A program made the position numbers and the translations under genes. A stretch of 64,000 bases of DNA from Notospermus geniculatus (Eukaryota; Nemertea; Pilidiophora; Heteronemertea; Lineidae): positions 119,086 to 183,085 of the forward strand of contig NMRB01000309.1 of the NCBI GenBank assembly GCA_002633025.1, given 5' to 3'. The notes under the pieces were generated by a model. That model was not told where the DNA came from and did no database searches. It saw only the letters and a program-made list of their open reading frames with translations. Positions 45,306 through 56,204 of this stretch are shown here, piece after piece (within the stretch, counting starts at the first letter, position 1; every line of letters begins with the position of its first letter).

Positions 45306-46300
45306 ACAACTTAGGGAGTTTGACTAGAACATTATAATTAACACAAGGAATCTGGGCAACACCAAACGGAAGCCCAAAATGGCCCAATTACACAACTTTT
45401 GAACAACTTTGTGAAAATGCCAGTGGCGGGAAAAATACGCCAACGAGAAAAAGTGGGTCAGCGACCGGCCTTCCCAATCAACGTCAAATTAAACCATTCT
45501 ACACCAAATTTCTGGGGTTTGATACAAAATGCAGGGGATCTATGGTTGTTCATTCATTCGTACGCTACATTCATATCTTAGTTTACCTCTTTTGGGTTGT
45601 CTTATTCTCCATGTAAAATTCGAAATGGTCCTTCATGTCACCGTGGCTGGACCAGACGCAAAGTGTGTCACAGGTGCGCATGCGCGCCCCAGTTATAATA
45701 ATTCCGTATCCGGTAGTTTTCGCGCTTCTAATACTAGTAACCGTGCATTGCATCCACACACCCCTCCAAAATCATTTATGATTTTTTCCAAACAACAAGT
45801 TAAGCACATACAACAAGTTTCACTCAAGATCAATATCAATATGTATAATGCCGAACACCGTACAAAAATAGTAGGTCGGCTTTAAATTTACCTAAACCTA
45901 GGAAACTAACCTCTATGAATGATAAACTAAACCAGTGCAAATCTTTCAAAACAACACATATATGGTTGACTTCTGCACCATATCATAAAACACTAAAAAA
46001 TTGCTCCATAATAAAAGAACAACATTAAAATTTCAAAAACCTATAGCGGTACTCACCCCTTCCTGACCAAGCTGGCAGTAGGAGATTATGCATACAAACA
46101 CGTCTAATTTATCACTAACATGACTAAACCCAAATTTCTACATATGGTAATTATTCGTACCACATGTAGGCCTGTAGAAAAAGACGATCCCAGGTCACCA
46201 AGGGGGACTGACCCACATGCACTCCGCCAAACGCCAACCCACCGGACGGCCAAGCAACGAACAACACGCCGGAACCAAGACAGAGCAAACCGACCACTAA

Positions 46301-47543
46301 TCAATCTGACACAAGCAAGACCAGTTTGGCAACAGGCCTTTCATAACTTGGCAGCGGCTTTACCCTTCGTCCTTTTCTGTCCAAATTCTTGTCTCCTGTG
46401 ACAATCGTCACTTTGCACACCACGCCATCTTGACTTGGGTGAGTTTCTGTTATTCTTGCCAACTTCCAACAGTTCCGAGGAAGATCATCCTCCTTCAAAA
46501 TCACCACATCTCCAATCTGGAGATTCTGCCTTGATTCGTTCCATTTCCTACGCTCCTGGAGACTGCTGAGGAATTCTAACCGCCACCGCTCCCAAAATTG
46601 CTCAGCTAGATGTTGCACTCTTCTCCATCTTTTAGTCAGGTATAGATCTGCCCTTTTGAATTCACCTGGTGGGGGCAGCACTGGTTTTGATTTCATGGTA
46701 AGTATGTGATTGGGTGTCAACGGCGACAAAGATTCTGGGTCCTCCAGATTGTCAACTGTTAATGGTCTGCAATTAACAATTGCCATGGTTTCTGCCATGA
46801 ACGTCCTGAGAGACTCATCATCTAGCTGCATTGCGTTGTTCATCAGTATCTGGTTCAGAATTCCTCTGACTGTGCGAATTTGACGCTCCACCACACCGGT
46901 CATGTGACTGGACTTCGGGAAGTTCTTCTGGAAGGTTGGCATCATATAGTCAACTCCATCAGACAGCAGATACTCCTGTATTCTCTCATGATCCATTTTT
47001 TCCCATGCCTTTTGCAATTCTGAGTCTGCACCCAGAATGTTGCTACCCCTGTCACTCCTGATCAGACGGCAAGGACCTCTAGTGGCGATGAACCTCCTTA
47101 GTGCATTAATAAAGCTGTCTGTTGTCATTGAATTCAGTGTCTCAATATGGATTGCTCGGACAGCTATACAAGTTATGATAAGCCCATATCTTTTCAGATC
47201 ACTCCTCTTCTCTCTTATTGTCCATGGCCCAAATATGTCTAATCCACAGCACTCAAAGGGTCCTTCTCCAGCTTCCACTCTATCCTCAGGCAGGTCAGCC
47301 ATCTTGGGTGTTTCTACATCACGCCTGGCTTTACGACATCTGACGCACTTATGAATTAAAGACGCAACCACAGCCCTGATTCCTAGTTTTCAATATCCGT
47401 TGGACCGTATCTCAGACATGGTGATGCCGCGGTCGCTGTGCGCAGTTCTTTCATGGAAATGGCAGGCAACAAGCTTTGACAGCTGGCTTTTCTTTGGCAG
47501 AATGTACGGGTGCTTGAATCTCTGACAGTCTTTGTAATGCATG
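46301..47543 (-). pseudogene. BEL integrase and C-terminal region
   Basis: Encodes the zinc-binding region (KCVRCRK), the DDE integrase core (Asp in CCGLDIFGPW, Asp in IRSDRGSN, Glu in GVVERQIRTVR) and the BEL-specific C-terminal domain (NLQIGDVVILKEDD). Its role is to insert the cDNA into the genome. The frame continues rightward from 47371 to the inserted element at 47544, but with an in-frame TGA near 47389 where related proteins have Trp. Before the insertion this was the 3' part of the pol ORF at 48741-52208. Confidence 0.85.
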
Positions 47544-47776
47544 GGCTAGGGGGGTTCCCGTATGCATAAGATGTACCCTAAGTCACTCTACTGTTTCTGA
47601 GAGGGGAGTACCCATATAATAAGAAAATCTTGGGTAGACTTTCTCAAACCCGGCAGCAAGTCAGAAAGAGACCCCTAAAGTTAGGGTACTGGAAATAAAA
47701 AGGGGTCAAAAATATGATATCATCAGATCATATCAATATTGGTGTCAAAATGTAGGTCTGTGAGTGTACTTCAAGN

Positions 47777-47940
47777 GCTGTGCTGAGATCTTTCCTCATC
47801 AGGAGCGTGGTGGCAAGTGAAACCAACTGTGACCGTCCGAGAGGGTGTATCGTTTTCAGAGGTAATTTGGAAGTGCCTTGTGGCTGTTCGTAATTTCTAC
47901 CACTGCCGCTTGGGGTTTATATCTATTAAGTTCAGCTTTA
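47777..47940 (+). repeat. Repeat family R2, short copy
   Basis: GCTGTGCTGAGATC to TTCAGCTTTA, the same end points as the copy at 34661-34836. Starts directly after the single N at 47776. Confidence 0.65.
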
Positions 47941-48514
47941 ATTTGACTCACTGTTTGTTTTTAACCTCTCTGTTAATGAAGTGGAATACCAATGTGGAAA
48001 CGCATCGGACTTTGACTGTTTGAAGGACTCAAGATATCTGGGTAAAAAGAGTTGATTTGTTCACATTTTCTTAAAGGAGATGAGCCACCGATCTGACCTA
48101 GATTATTTCACGTAACGTGAAATGTTTTAGGGCCAAAGAGAAACCCACTCCAAAACCAATCACAAGCCTCGATCGCGAGCAATGACGTCGACACCATCGT
48201 AGTAGCGTAGCCTTATATGAATCGACGCCAAATAATATAGGTCAATTTGTGGTCCATCTGCTTTAACCGTCAATTTCATGATAAAATCATAGGGATATAA
48301 AAAAGATACATACAGCATGTTTTAGAAAACATCTCCGACACTATGCAAAGTGGATGTCCACAGTTACTCAAGGGAGTAGGCGCTGATATTTGTAATGATC
48401 CACAACTTTCCCACTTAATTCTGACCCATCCAGTCGCCCCATCCCACCCTAATCCACTTTTAGCTCACAACACATCCGCTGCCGAACCCATCCAATTGGC
48501 TAGTCAACTTTCGG

Positions 48515-48677
48515 ACTAGTGGACCTTCGGACTACTGAACCTTCGAACTTGTGCACCTTCGGACTAGTGAACCTTCGGACCAGTGAACCTTAATTTTCGG
48601 ACTACTGAACCTTCGGACTAGTGGACCTTCGGACTAGTGAACCTTCGGACTACTGAACCTTCGGACTAGTGAACCCT
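48515..48677. repeat. Minisatellite, ~16-base unit ACCTTCGGACTAGTGA
   Basis: About nine imperfect copies with variants at the last positions (CTACTGA, CTAGTGG). Confidence 0.85.
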
Positions 48678-48740
48678 TCTCACTTCAGGGGTCTCTTTCT
48701 CACTTGCTGCCGGGTTTGAGAAAGTCTACCCAAGATTTTC

Positions 48741-51700
48741 TTATAATATGGATACTCCCCTCTCAGAAACAGTAGAGTAACTTAGGGTACATCTTATGCA
48801 CACGGGAACCCCCCTAGCCCATGGACTATTGGCTCTTTTCAACCTGCCACCCAATCTGACTATGCCGCTCTCATCCAAATATGGATCTACTTGGTAAAGT
48901 GGGGACGTTTTCTTGATTCCATTAGAGTCTCCTTTCTGTAGGGCTTGAATTTCCGCTTTGAATTCTTGTCCTTGAACCTGTCTGACCAAAATTCTCTCGC
49001 TCTCCTCCAGTGCTTCTACATCCAGTTTGCTGTCGCGTCCCTTGAGTCTGTTGATGAAGACTAGACAGAGGCCCAGTACCCTTTTGGCCTTGTTGAAGCT
49101 TGCAAATCTCTGAAGCCACTTATCGTCCAGGATGTTGCTTTCAGTTTCTCCTTCCACATTTGTGGCATGAAAGCACACGTTTCTAACTTCTGGGTCATCT
49201 GAATTGAGTGCTGCTTCCAATGTCACTTTCTTAGGCAACTCCTGCTCCCAGAGGAAAGCTGGTCCTTGTAACCACTTGGCCGACTTCATTTCCTCCACAC
49301 CAAGTCCCCTTGACCCTTCATCTGCAGGATTTGATTCACCCTTCACGTGTCTCCATTGACTTGGTTCAGTATGCTCTCTTATTTTCTGGACTCGATTGGC
49401 AACATAGACATGGAATCTGCGAGCCTCATTTGCAATGTATCCCAGCACTATTTCACTGTCAGTCCAGAACGTTTCTGAAGAAATAGTGTAGTCCAACTCT
49501 TTCCTGATGGTATTGCTAGCTTTTACGGACAGTACTGCAGCTGATAGCTCCAGTCTAGGGATTGTGACTGGTTTCCTGGGAGCTACACGAGCTTTTCCCA
49601 TTACAAAGCTGACATGAACTTTGTCCTGATGATTTACAAGTCTCAGAAAAGAGCAATGTGCAAGACCCTTGAAAGAAGCGTCCGAGAAATGATGTAGTTC
49701 TGCGCTCTTGACTTCTCCAAAATCATCTGGCTTGTAGCATCTGTCAATCTTAATAGCTTCCAATTTCAACAGATCCTGCCTCCACGTTTCCCATTTGTCA
49801 CGGCAGCCCTCAGGTAGTGGGTCATCCCAGTTGACTCCCTCCGTGCAAAGCTCTTGTAGTGCCAGTTTCCCAAGAAGAACAAAGGGTGCTGCCATGCCTA
49901 GCGGGTCATACACTGAGCCGATTGTTGCTACTACTCCTCTCCGCGTAAATGGCCTGTCTTTGAGCGTGATGCGAAACTGAAATGTGTCCTTTTCCACAGA
50001 CCAAAACACTCCTAAAGGCCTTTCGACCGGCAGGGTATCCATGGAGAGGTCCAGATCTTTCACTCCCTGAGCTAAGTCTTCTGGAGAAATGCTTTGCAGT
50101 AACTTCGGGGAATTGGAAACCACTTTATGCAGCCGCAGGCCACCTTTTCTACACATTGTTTGGCCTTTGGAGAACAATTCTATCCCCTCTTCAGCTGTCT
50201 TCACCGACTTCAGCCCATCGTCAACATAAAAATGGCGCTTTACAAACCGTGCAGCTTCTGTTCCGAATTCTCCTTCATTTTCCTCAGCAATTCGTCTTAA
50301 GGCAAAGTTCGCACACCCTGGGCTTGACGTGGCTCCAAACAGATGCACATTCATTCTAAAGACTGCAGGCTCCCTATTGTAATCGCCATCTTCCCACCAT
50401 AAAAATCGAAGAAGATCTCTATGCTCAGGATTGACTTTGAAATTCAAGAACATCTTCTGTATGTCGCATTGCAAGGCTACTCTTTCTTCCCGAAATCTCA
50501 ACAAAACACCAAGTAAACTGTTAGTAAGGTCGGGACCCTGGAGCAAGCAATCGTTGAGTGATATATTCTGATACTTCGCGCTACAATCGAACACAACGCG
50601 GACCTTGTCTTTTTTCTGGGGATGAAAAACTCCAAAATGAGGGATGTACCACTTTGGCCTATCTGTATCAAGCTCCTCAACAGGCACTTTCGAAGCATGC
50701 CCACTGCTAAACATCTCTTCCATGAATTCTCTGTATTTCTTGCAGTACACCTCTTCCTTGCTCAAACGCGATCCCAACTGCTTCAATCGCTTCTCTGCTT
50801 GAACCCTGTTATCTGGCAGTGCTACACTGGGCGACTTCAACGGGACTGGCATTTCATACTGTCCACCACTTGTCCTGTGGATCCCATCTTCAAGGATTTC
50901 CAGAAACTTTCTGTCTTCTTGTGACATCTTCATATCGCTAAGCTCTCCATCCCTGATATCTCTTTCAAAGACTTCAGCAAGCTGATTTGGAGTGATTTGC
51001 TCCGTGATGCACTGTGTCTTTATTGCCATAACGAGCTTGTCTGGAGGGGCTTCATACGTCATTATCGTGTGACTTGTGCCAAAGACATCCTCAGCAAGAT
51101 TTTCTCCAGGCTTGACTATCCCAACTATTCCCCATCCCAGATCCGTACGTTGGGCAAAGGGTTCCTCTGGTGCTCCCCAGACAACTTCCCTGGGTGTTAA
51201 TGCCCGAGAGCAGTTATAACCTATCAGCAATCCTACTTCGCATGACTGCAGAGGATGGAAATTTTCAGCAATTTCCCGCAAGTGTGGCCACTCTTTGGCT
51301 GTTCCAGGGGTTGGGATGTGTTTGCGATTCGCTGGCATTATTTCACGGGTAAATGTGGAGGGTAGCTCAATAATGAGGTCGCTGTTGAGGCCCCTAACCG
51401 CAAGGCCTTTCACTTTGGTTGTTGCTATCACCTGGTTCTCTGAGGACATGGTGGGGAGGTTTAGCTGAGTCTGGACACCCTCAACGTTCAGTTTTTGCAA
51501 GGTAGACTCCAGGATAAAGGTAGTGTCGGACTGAGTGTCCAACATGGCGTAGGTCATATGCTCACCAGTGCCGTCCTCATGCGATAACCATACTGGAAGG
51601 ATCATAGAGCATTTGTTGCACCCTGGGGCATCTATCCCATTTCTCTGGCTTACTACTTTCTCCGGTGCCGATTCAGGAGGTTTTTCAGTAGATTTCTCGA

Positions 51701-52220
51701 TCTGGTCTCCATGCAGAACTGTAGGATGTAGTTTGCTGCATGTCTTGCACTTGAGTCTGTTTTTACATTCCTTTGCCTTATGAGATCCTTTCTTAAGACA
51801 TCCAAAGCATATTCCCGACTTGAAGATGAAATCCTTCCGTTTCTTCAGAGGTTCCTTGAGAAATGGCTTACAAGATTCCAGATCATGGTTGCCGTGCTTA
51901 CAGAAAAGGCATTCCTTCCCTTTGCTTGATTCATGTTTTGAGCCTGGAGCATTCCCTGAAGCTCCAGTAGACAACGATCTCGCGCCAGGCCCTTTTTCGT
52001 TTCTTTTGAAAACCTTAGTGTTCTTCTTTGCTTCGTTCCCAGGACGAGTCTCTGATGGTTTCCTCAACGCCTCTATTGAGGTTACCGGATCACACTGAAG
52101 TTCAGCTTCTTCTTCTATGAAGGTCAAGAACACGTCAAAGGGTGGGTAGTCTGGCACTTCCGCCAAAGATCTACCTTCTCTACTAGCCTTTTCTTTTTCC
52201 TTCTTCACCCATTTGAAAAC
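48741..52220 (-). pseudogene. BEL pol: zinc knuckles, protease, RT, RNase H
   Basis: An open frame of about 1155 codons. In order: CCHC-type knuckles (CLFCKHGNHDLESC and CFGCLKKGSHKAKEC), an aspartic protease with MLDTQSDTTF, the reverse transcriptase (VVFDCSAKYQ, FYVDDGLKS catalytic box), the Pao peptidase/RNase H region (HFSDASFKGLAHCSF, TDSEIVLGY) and the start of the integrase zinc-binding domain. It is in the same frame as gag, separated by a single TAA at 52221-52223, so gag and pol were probably one polyprotein. The last ~27 codons read into the inserted element at 48819 and are not native. Confidence 0.9.
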
Positions 52221-53582
52221 TTATCTATTCCATCTGCCGGCGGGCCAATTAGGTAGCCTTTTCAAAATTACCTGGCTTTCCCTCTTATCATTAAGGATCG
52301 CTAAGGTGTGCTTCGCAATCTTCATCGCTGCTGAACACTGTCGTAGGAAATCAGCCAGCTTGCGTAACCCCAAGCCATCACTGGGTCCCACTTCTTTCCA
52401 GTTATGTAGCTTATCTCTAAATGCATTGCCGATCACAAAGGGGTCTCCAAAACGTTTCTTCAAGAGCTGTTTTGCTTCCACAAATGAGTTGTCATCATTC
52501 AGGAAAAAGTATCCTTCCACTGCTTCCTTCGCAGTCCCTGCAAGGTACTTCTTGAGGTAGTGCATTCTCTCAGCTGGGGGAATTCCCCTCGTCTCAATTA
52601 GAGTCTCAAATCCTACGCTCCAGGCAGGGTACTCCAGAGGATTCCCAGAGAATATTGCTGGTTCAGGGGTTGGCAGGCGCGTGAGGTTTATCTGTTCAGC
52701 AAACTTTGCCATCATCGCACTCATGCTAATGTCTTCAGGGTTAGCCTTCGGTGTACTGGGGTTGAAAGGTGGGGCATGTATGTTCAGGGTCCCCGGTTGG
52801 GCTTCTTGATTAGCAGGTTGTATGTTCAGGGTCTCAGGTTGGGCTTCTTGATTAGCATGTTGTATGTTCAGGGTCTCAGGTTCGGCTGCTTGCTTTGCAG
52901 GTGGGGCCTTGGCTGGAGTCTCTTCACCTTCCGTGGGGTCCTGGCTTCTAACGTAATCCTCCACTCTAGCCTTATGCTGGGCTTCCGTCTCGGCTTCCGG
53001 TAGTGAAGCGTCACTTGAACGAGATGATTTTTCCACTGCATCTATGGCTTCCATTTCTGCCTCCGCCAAGTCAAGTTCTGCCTCGAGCTGTACTTTCTCT
53101 AGTTCAGCCCTCTTCGATGCTAATTTGTCGACATGTTTCAACTTCACCTTGAGTTTGGCCGCCTGAGCTGCGACATCCAATTTCTTGGACAAGCTACTCC
53201 GAGAACTGCGACTAGCCTTGGAGGTGATGACAGACTTCCTCTCCGAGCATGTCCCACTCAGTTCTCGGATAGTCCCGCAAAGATGTTCTATTAATCTCTG
53301 GTGATGCCTTTCTGTCTCATCAAACTTCTGGTGCACCTCTTGAGATTGCCCTGCCACATCCAGTTTTCTGTAGGCTTCTTCAACCAGTGCCATGTTACTT
53401 CGAAGGTCGTCCCTGAGCTCCTTCAATGTTGATAAGCTTTGCTCCTCAGTTAAACATTCTTCAACCTGTGCAGCGTGTCGTCTCCATTGGGACACCGCAT
53501 TTCTCATCTGTCTCTCGCTGGCTTGCAGCTCTTTCTTTTCAGGGGTGGTTATACCCGTCCATAGCTCCCGCAAACGGTTCAT
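52221..53582 (-). CDS. BEL gag
   Basis: I choose the ATG at 53582 (MNRLRELWTGI) because it starts the family-typical N-terminus; the frame is open further upstream to 53810, but that stretch looks like leader. Features in order: helical, coiled-coil-rich N-terminal half (KSSRSSDASLPEAETEAQ linker), three short Gln/Glu-rich repeats containing ETLNIQ and ANQEAQP, then the BEL gag core (EPAIFSGNPLEYPAW to RLPNWPAGRWNR). The protein forms the particle that packages element RNA. It ends at a TAA, after which the same frame continues into pol. Confidence 0.85.
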   Translation of the reverse strand: MNRLRELWTGITTPEKKELQASERQMRNAVSQWRRHAAQVEECLTEEQSLSTLKELRDDLRSNMALVEEAYRKLDVAGQSQEVHQKFDETERHHQRLIEHLCGTIRELSGTCSERKSVITSKASRSSRSSLSKKLDVAAQAAKLKVKLKHVDKLASKRAELEKVQLEAELDLAEAEMEAIDAVEKSSRSSDASLPEAETEAQHKARVEDYVRSQDPTEGEETPAKAPPAKQAAEPETLNIQHANQEAQPETLNIQPANQEAQPGTLNIHAPPFNPSTPKANPEDISMSAMMAKFAEQINLTRLPTPEPAIFSGNPLEYPAWSVGFETLIETRGIPPAERMHYLKKYLAGTAKEAVEGYFFLNDDNSFVEAKQLLKKRFGDPFVIGNAFRDKLHNWKEVGPSDGLGLRKLADFLRQCSAAMKIAKHTLAILNDKRESQVILKRLPNWPAGRWNR

Positions 53583-54223
53583 TACTCGGCCGCCCGGAGA
53601 GAAAACAAAAGGCGAAGCACATGTAGGCCTAGTAACTACCCTAATTACCCTAGGATTACCTTCTCCTAGTTTTACCAATACACATGTAGGTGTAGTACAA
53701 CGCAAAGGGCCACCACTGCCACGCCTCGTCAGGAAGGGTTGAGTCCCACTTCCACCACACTCCTCCACCACACTCCTGAAAAATAAGAAAGTTAGCACAA
53801 GAACATGCAACTACGAGAAACAGGAAAAGTCCAAAGACTTTGATGCGCCACCATTGCATTGGAACACCGATTTAACTCCAGGTAGATTGTTTATCTTTCA
53901 CACTATTCAACAGTCTCTGTATAACCTTGAAATCCAGACTTCACCAGTTCTTCTTCCGGTTATCCTTTCAGTACATAGTTCCCACATGTGGTAAGTTCCG
54001 AATCCGATACTAGAAGCAAAATCTTTGCTAGACGTGACGTATAAAGTAGATCTCAAATACTGCTTGTATATGATAGTGACTCTTTGCTCTGGAACCATCG
54101 AATGCATCGACCGCAGTTGTTCCCGATATACATGTACCACCATGGACCTGGGGCACTCAACCACTCAAGGTACACGACGCTCCAAGTGACGATGGTTTCG
54201 TAGTTTCTCAAGAGATTTCACTA

Positions 54224-54686
54224 TGGTCGCGGCCACCTGACGAGAACCCATCAATCAATTCGTACCGTAACTTCATTCTGATGATGTGGACAACAGCAAG
54301 GATTCACAGCCTCAGTCTTGAACATGTCTCTGTCTCTGATGTGAACTTTATTCTTCATAATAACAGAAGACACTATGAGCCGTGAAATCTGCAACAGATT
54401 ACACAAATTCAATACAAAATACAAATACAAAAGACTAAAGAAATCAGGCAGTGGGCCTAAAACTTCATATAATTTGAGCAATTCTCATGACAGGGTACAG
54501 CAAACCTCAGTAGGCCTAATACTGTAGTAATACACATGATGATTGTCTGTTATTACGTGCTGCCATCTATCCTAAGAATGGCGAACTACCAATGCGCCAC
54601 ATGGTCAAAGTGAGCAGGTCACGTGACCTCGAAAATCTAGGCCTGGTCTCCCTAAAAGTCAATATTTCGACAGGAAGGGCCTCACA
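54224..54686 (-). repeat. BEL 5' LTR
   Basis: Partner of 44843-45305. The leader between it and gag (53583-54223) has no recognised feature. Confidence 0.85.
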
Positions 54687-55423
54687 ACCACAGGGACTTG
54701 AGGCATGCATTGCAGGGGTGGTGGGCGTGTTACAGAGGTCCAATAACAAACCCCCGAGTAATGCCCCGGTATACTGACGTATACCTAGTAGAAAAATAAC
54801 AAGGGATACAACTTCAAACAAGACCCCATTCGGACATTTTCACTTCAACGATCTGCCGAGAAGCCAAATCTCAACCAAATTTCACAAACAAGGTACCGTT
54901 TTGAAGCTGAGAATGTATAGATTCAAAATAAACCGAAATTTATTTCAAATCTTGATACCGTACATTGATTTGGGCACTCGAAAGTGCAAAAACCTCCCGA
55001 TTTTTCCCTGTGCGAATGAATTCGGCCCAGGAAATCAGGCCCCGACGATCCACAAAAGTGAAGAGATCTCCACAACCACACGGCCGATTGGGATGAAACG
55101 CATATCAATTTCAACAGAAGAAAGATTTAAAACTAACTTACCACCACGTGAGGGAATTTAATCTTAATCCAACTGTGTTTTTCACAACTTTTCAACGAAA
55201 ATGTCGGCCAAAAATATCACGTCAACATGATCAGCTAGACGACTCTGTGCACTCGCAAGCAATCTCGCTGCTGATTGGTCGAAAAATACCCGAAAATATA
55301 ATTATAATTTTTCAAATTCTTTTTGACCAATCAGCAGCGAGATCGTATTGAGTCCGGCGTGATCAGTAATCGTGCATTGCATCCACAATGTCTATGACAA
55401 ACACAAATCATGTGTCTGTCAGC
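54687..55423. other. No gene seen
   Basis: Nothing recognised. CGTGCATTGCATCCACA at 55370 recurs at 45740, outside the LTR repeat. Confidence 0.35.
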
Positions 55424-55500
55424 TGGCTCGTTGGCCGATTGGATAGAGTGGTGGATTACAAATCAGAAAGTCGACGGTTCTAATCCCGTCTAAATGACGA
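55424..55500 (+). repeat. tRNA-like SINE head
   Basis: GGCCGATTGGATAGAGTGG gives an A box and GACGGTTCTAATCCCGTC a B box/T-arm with a good stem. The anticodon stem does not pair, so I call it SINE-derived. Confidence 0.5.
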
Positions 55501-55689
55501 CATTTTTTTTGAGTAGTGTAAGAGGTATCCGGAGATGTTGACAGCTCTGTCACCTGAAGACAAATAAGGTGGCGCCCTCCTGGCCTCGTGGGGTCTATCA
55601 TGTTCTGAGGTGTCCGCAGGGCGTTTGCAATTCTCTTGCTCGTCGCATGGGGGCTTTTTGTTCGTTCACGTCAGCTTTAAGCACTGTTT

Positions 55690-55870
55690 TAACTGCAACG
55701 GCACTAAAAGTGTATTCCCAAATGAAAGCTACGGAAGCCGCAGATTATGATAAAGTGAAGACTGAGCTTTTAATGCCGTATCAGCATACGGAAGAAGGTT
55801 ATCGCACTAGGTTTAGAGAATCAAAACCCGAGAAATCTGAAAATTCCACCCAGTTTGTGGCTATCGATAC
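55690..55870 (+). pseudogene. Ty3-like gag, core fragment
   Basis: ATALKVYSQMKATEAADYDK followed by LLMPYQHTEEGYRTRF and SENSTQFVA matches the SCAN-like core of metazoan Ty3/gypsy gag. Only this part is preserved. Confidence 0.75.
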
Positions 55871-56204
55871 GTTGGTCGTTAGCTTAGGCCTACGCTTTCA
55901 AAAGCACCGAAAACATGCGAGTTCGTTATTGGTAGCCTGGCAAATCGTCCCTCATCCCCTGGTTATGAAATACATATGTAAATATATCGCCAGGGGCGGA
56001 TCAGGGATTTTCTCGAGGGGTGGGTTCTGAAGGTAGAGGCACCACTAGGACTCTCTTGTGCCTTCCCGTCGCCGCGTGCCTCCCCCAGTAAAATTTTGAA
56101 AATTAGAAGCTCTGAGACACGATTTCCTGGCATCTGAGGTTGAGAAAGTCTTATACAAACATTTTTTTGAACAGTGCGATCTTCCTGTTCTTAAGCCCAG
56201 GTCA

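Larger units (their letters stand above)
47544..48819. mobile_element. 1.28 kb inverted-repeat element in BEL pol
   Basis: Inverted ends of about 140 bases start GGCTAGGGGGGTTCCCG and include AAGATGTACCCTAAG and TTTCTCAAACCCGGCAGC. CATG lies on both sides (47540-47543, 48820-48823); because CATG is palindromic an AT duplication is equally possible. Contains an R2 copy (47777-47940), a single N (47776) and a minisatellite (48515-48677). No transposase ORF. Confidence 0.8.
44843..54686 (-). mobile_element. BEL/Pao LTR retrotransposon
   Basis: Two 463-base direct repeats bound the element, and gag, protease, RT/RNase H and integrase coding follow the BEL/Pao order on the minus strand. The length is 9.8 kb including a 1.28 kb later insertion. 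It lies in the long intron between Ig exons E1 and E2, in the same orientation as that gene. I see no perfect 5-base target duplication outside the LTRs and cannot point to a convincing primer-binding site. Stops in gag-pol and in the integrase region make it defective. Confidence 0.85.

Noticed and set aside
44843-54686. Endogenous retrovirus with envelope gene
   Set aside because: Gene order and motifs are BEL/Pao; no envelope-like ORF is seen between integrase and LTR (45306-46300).
55424-55500. tRNA gene
   Set aside because: Good T-arm but no paired anticodon stem and no closed acceptor stem.
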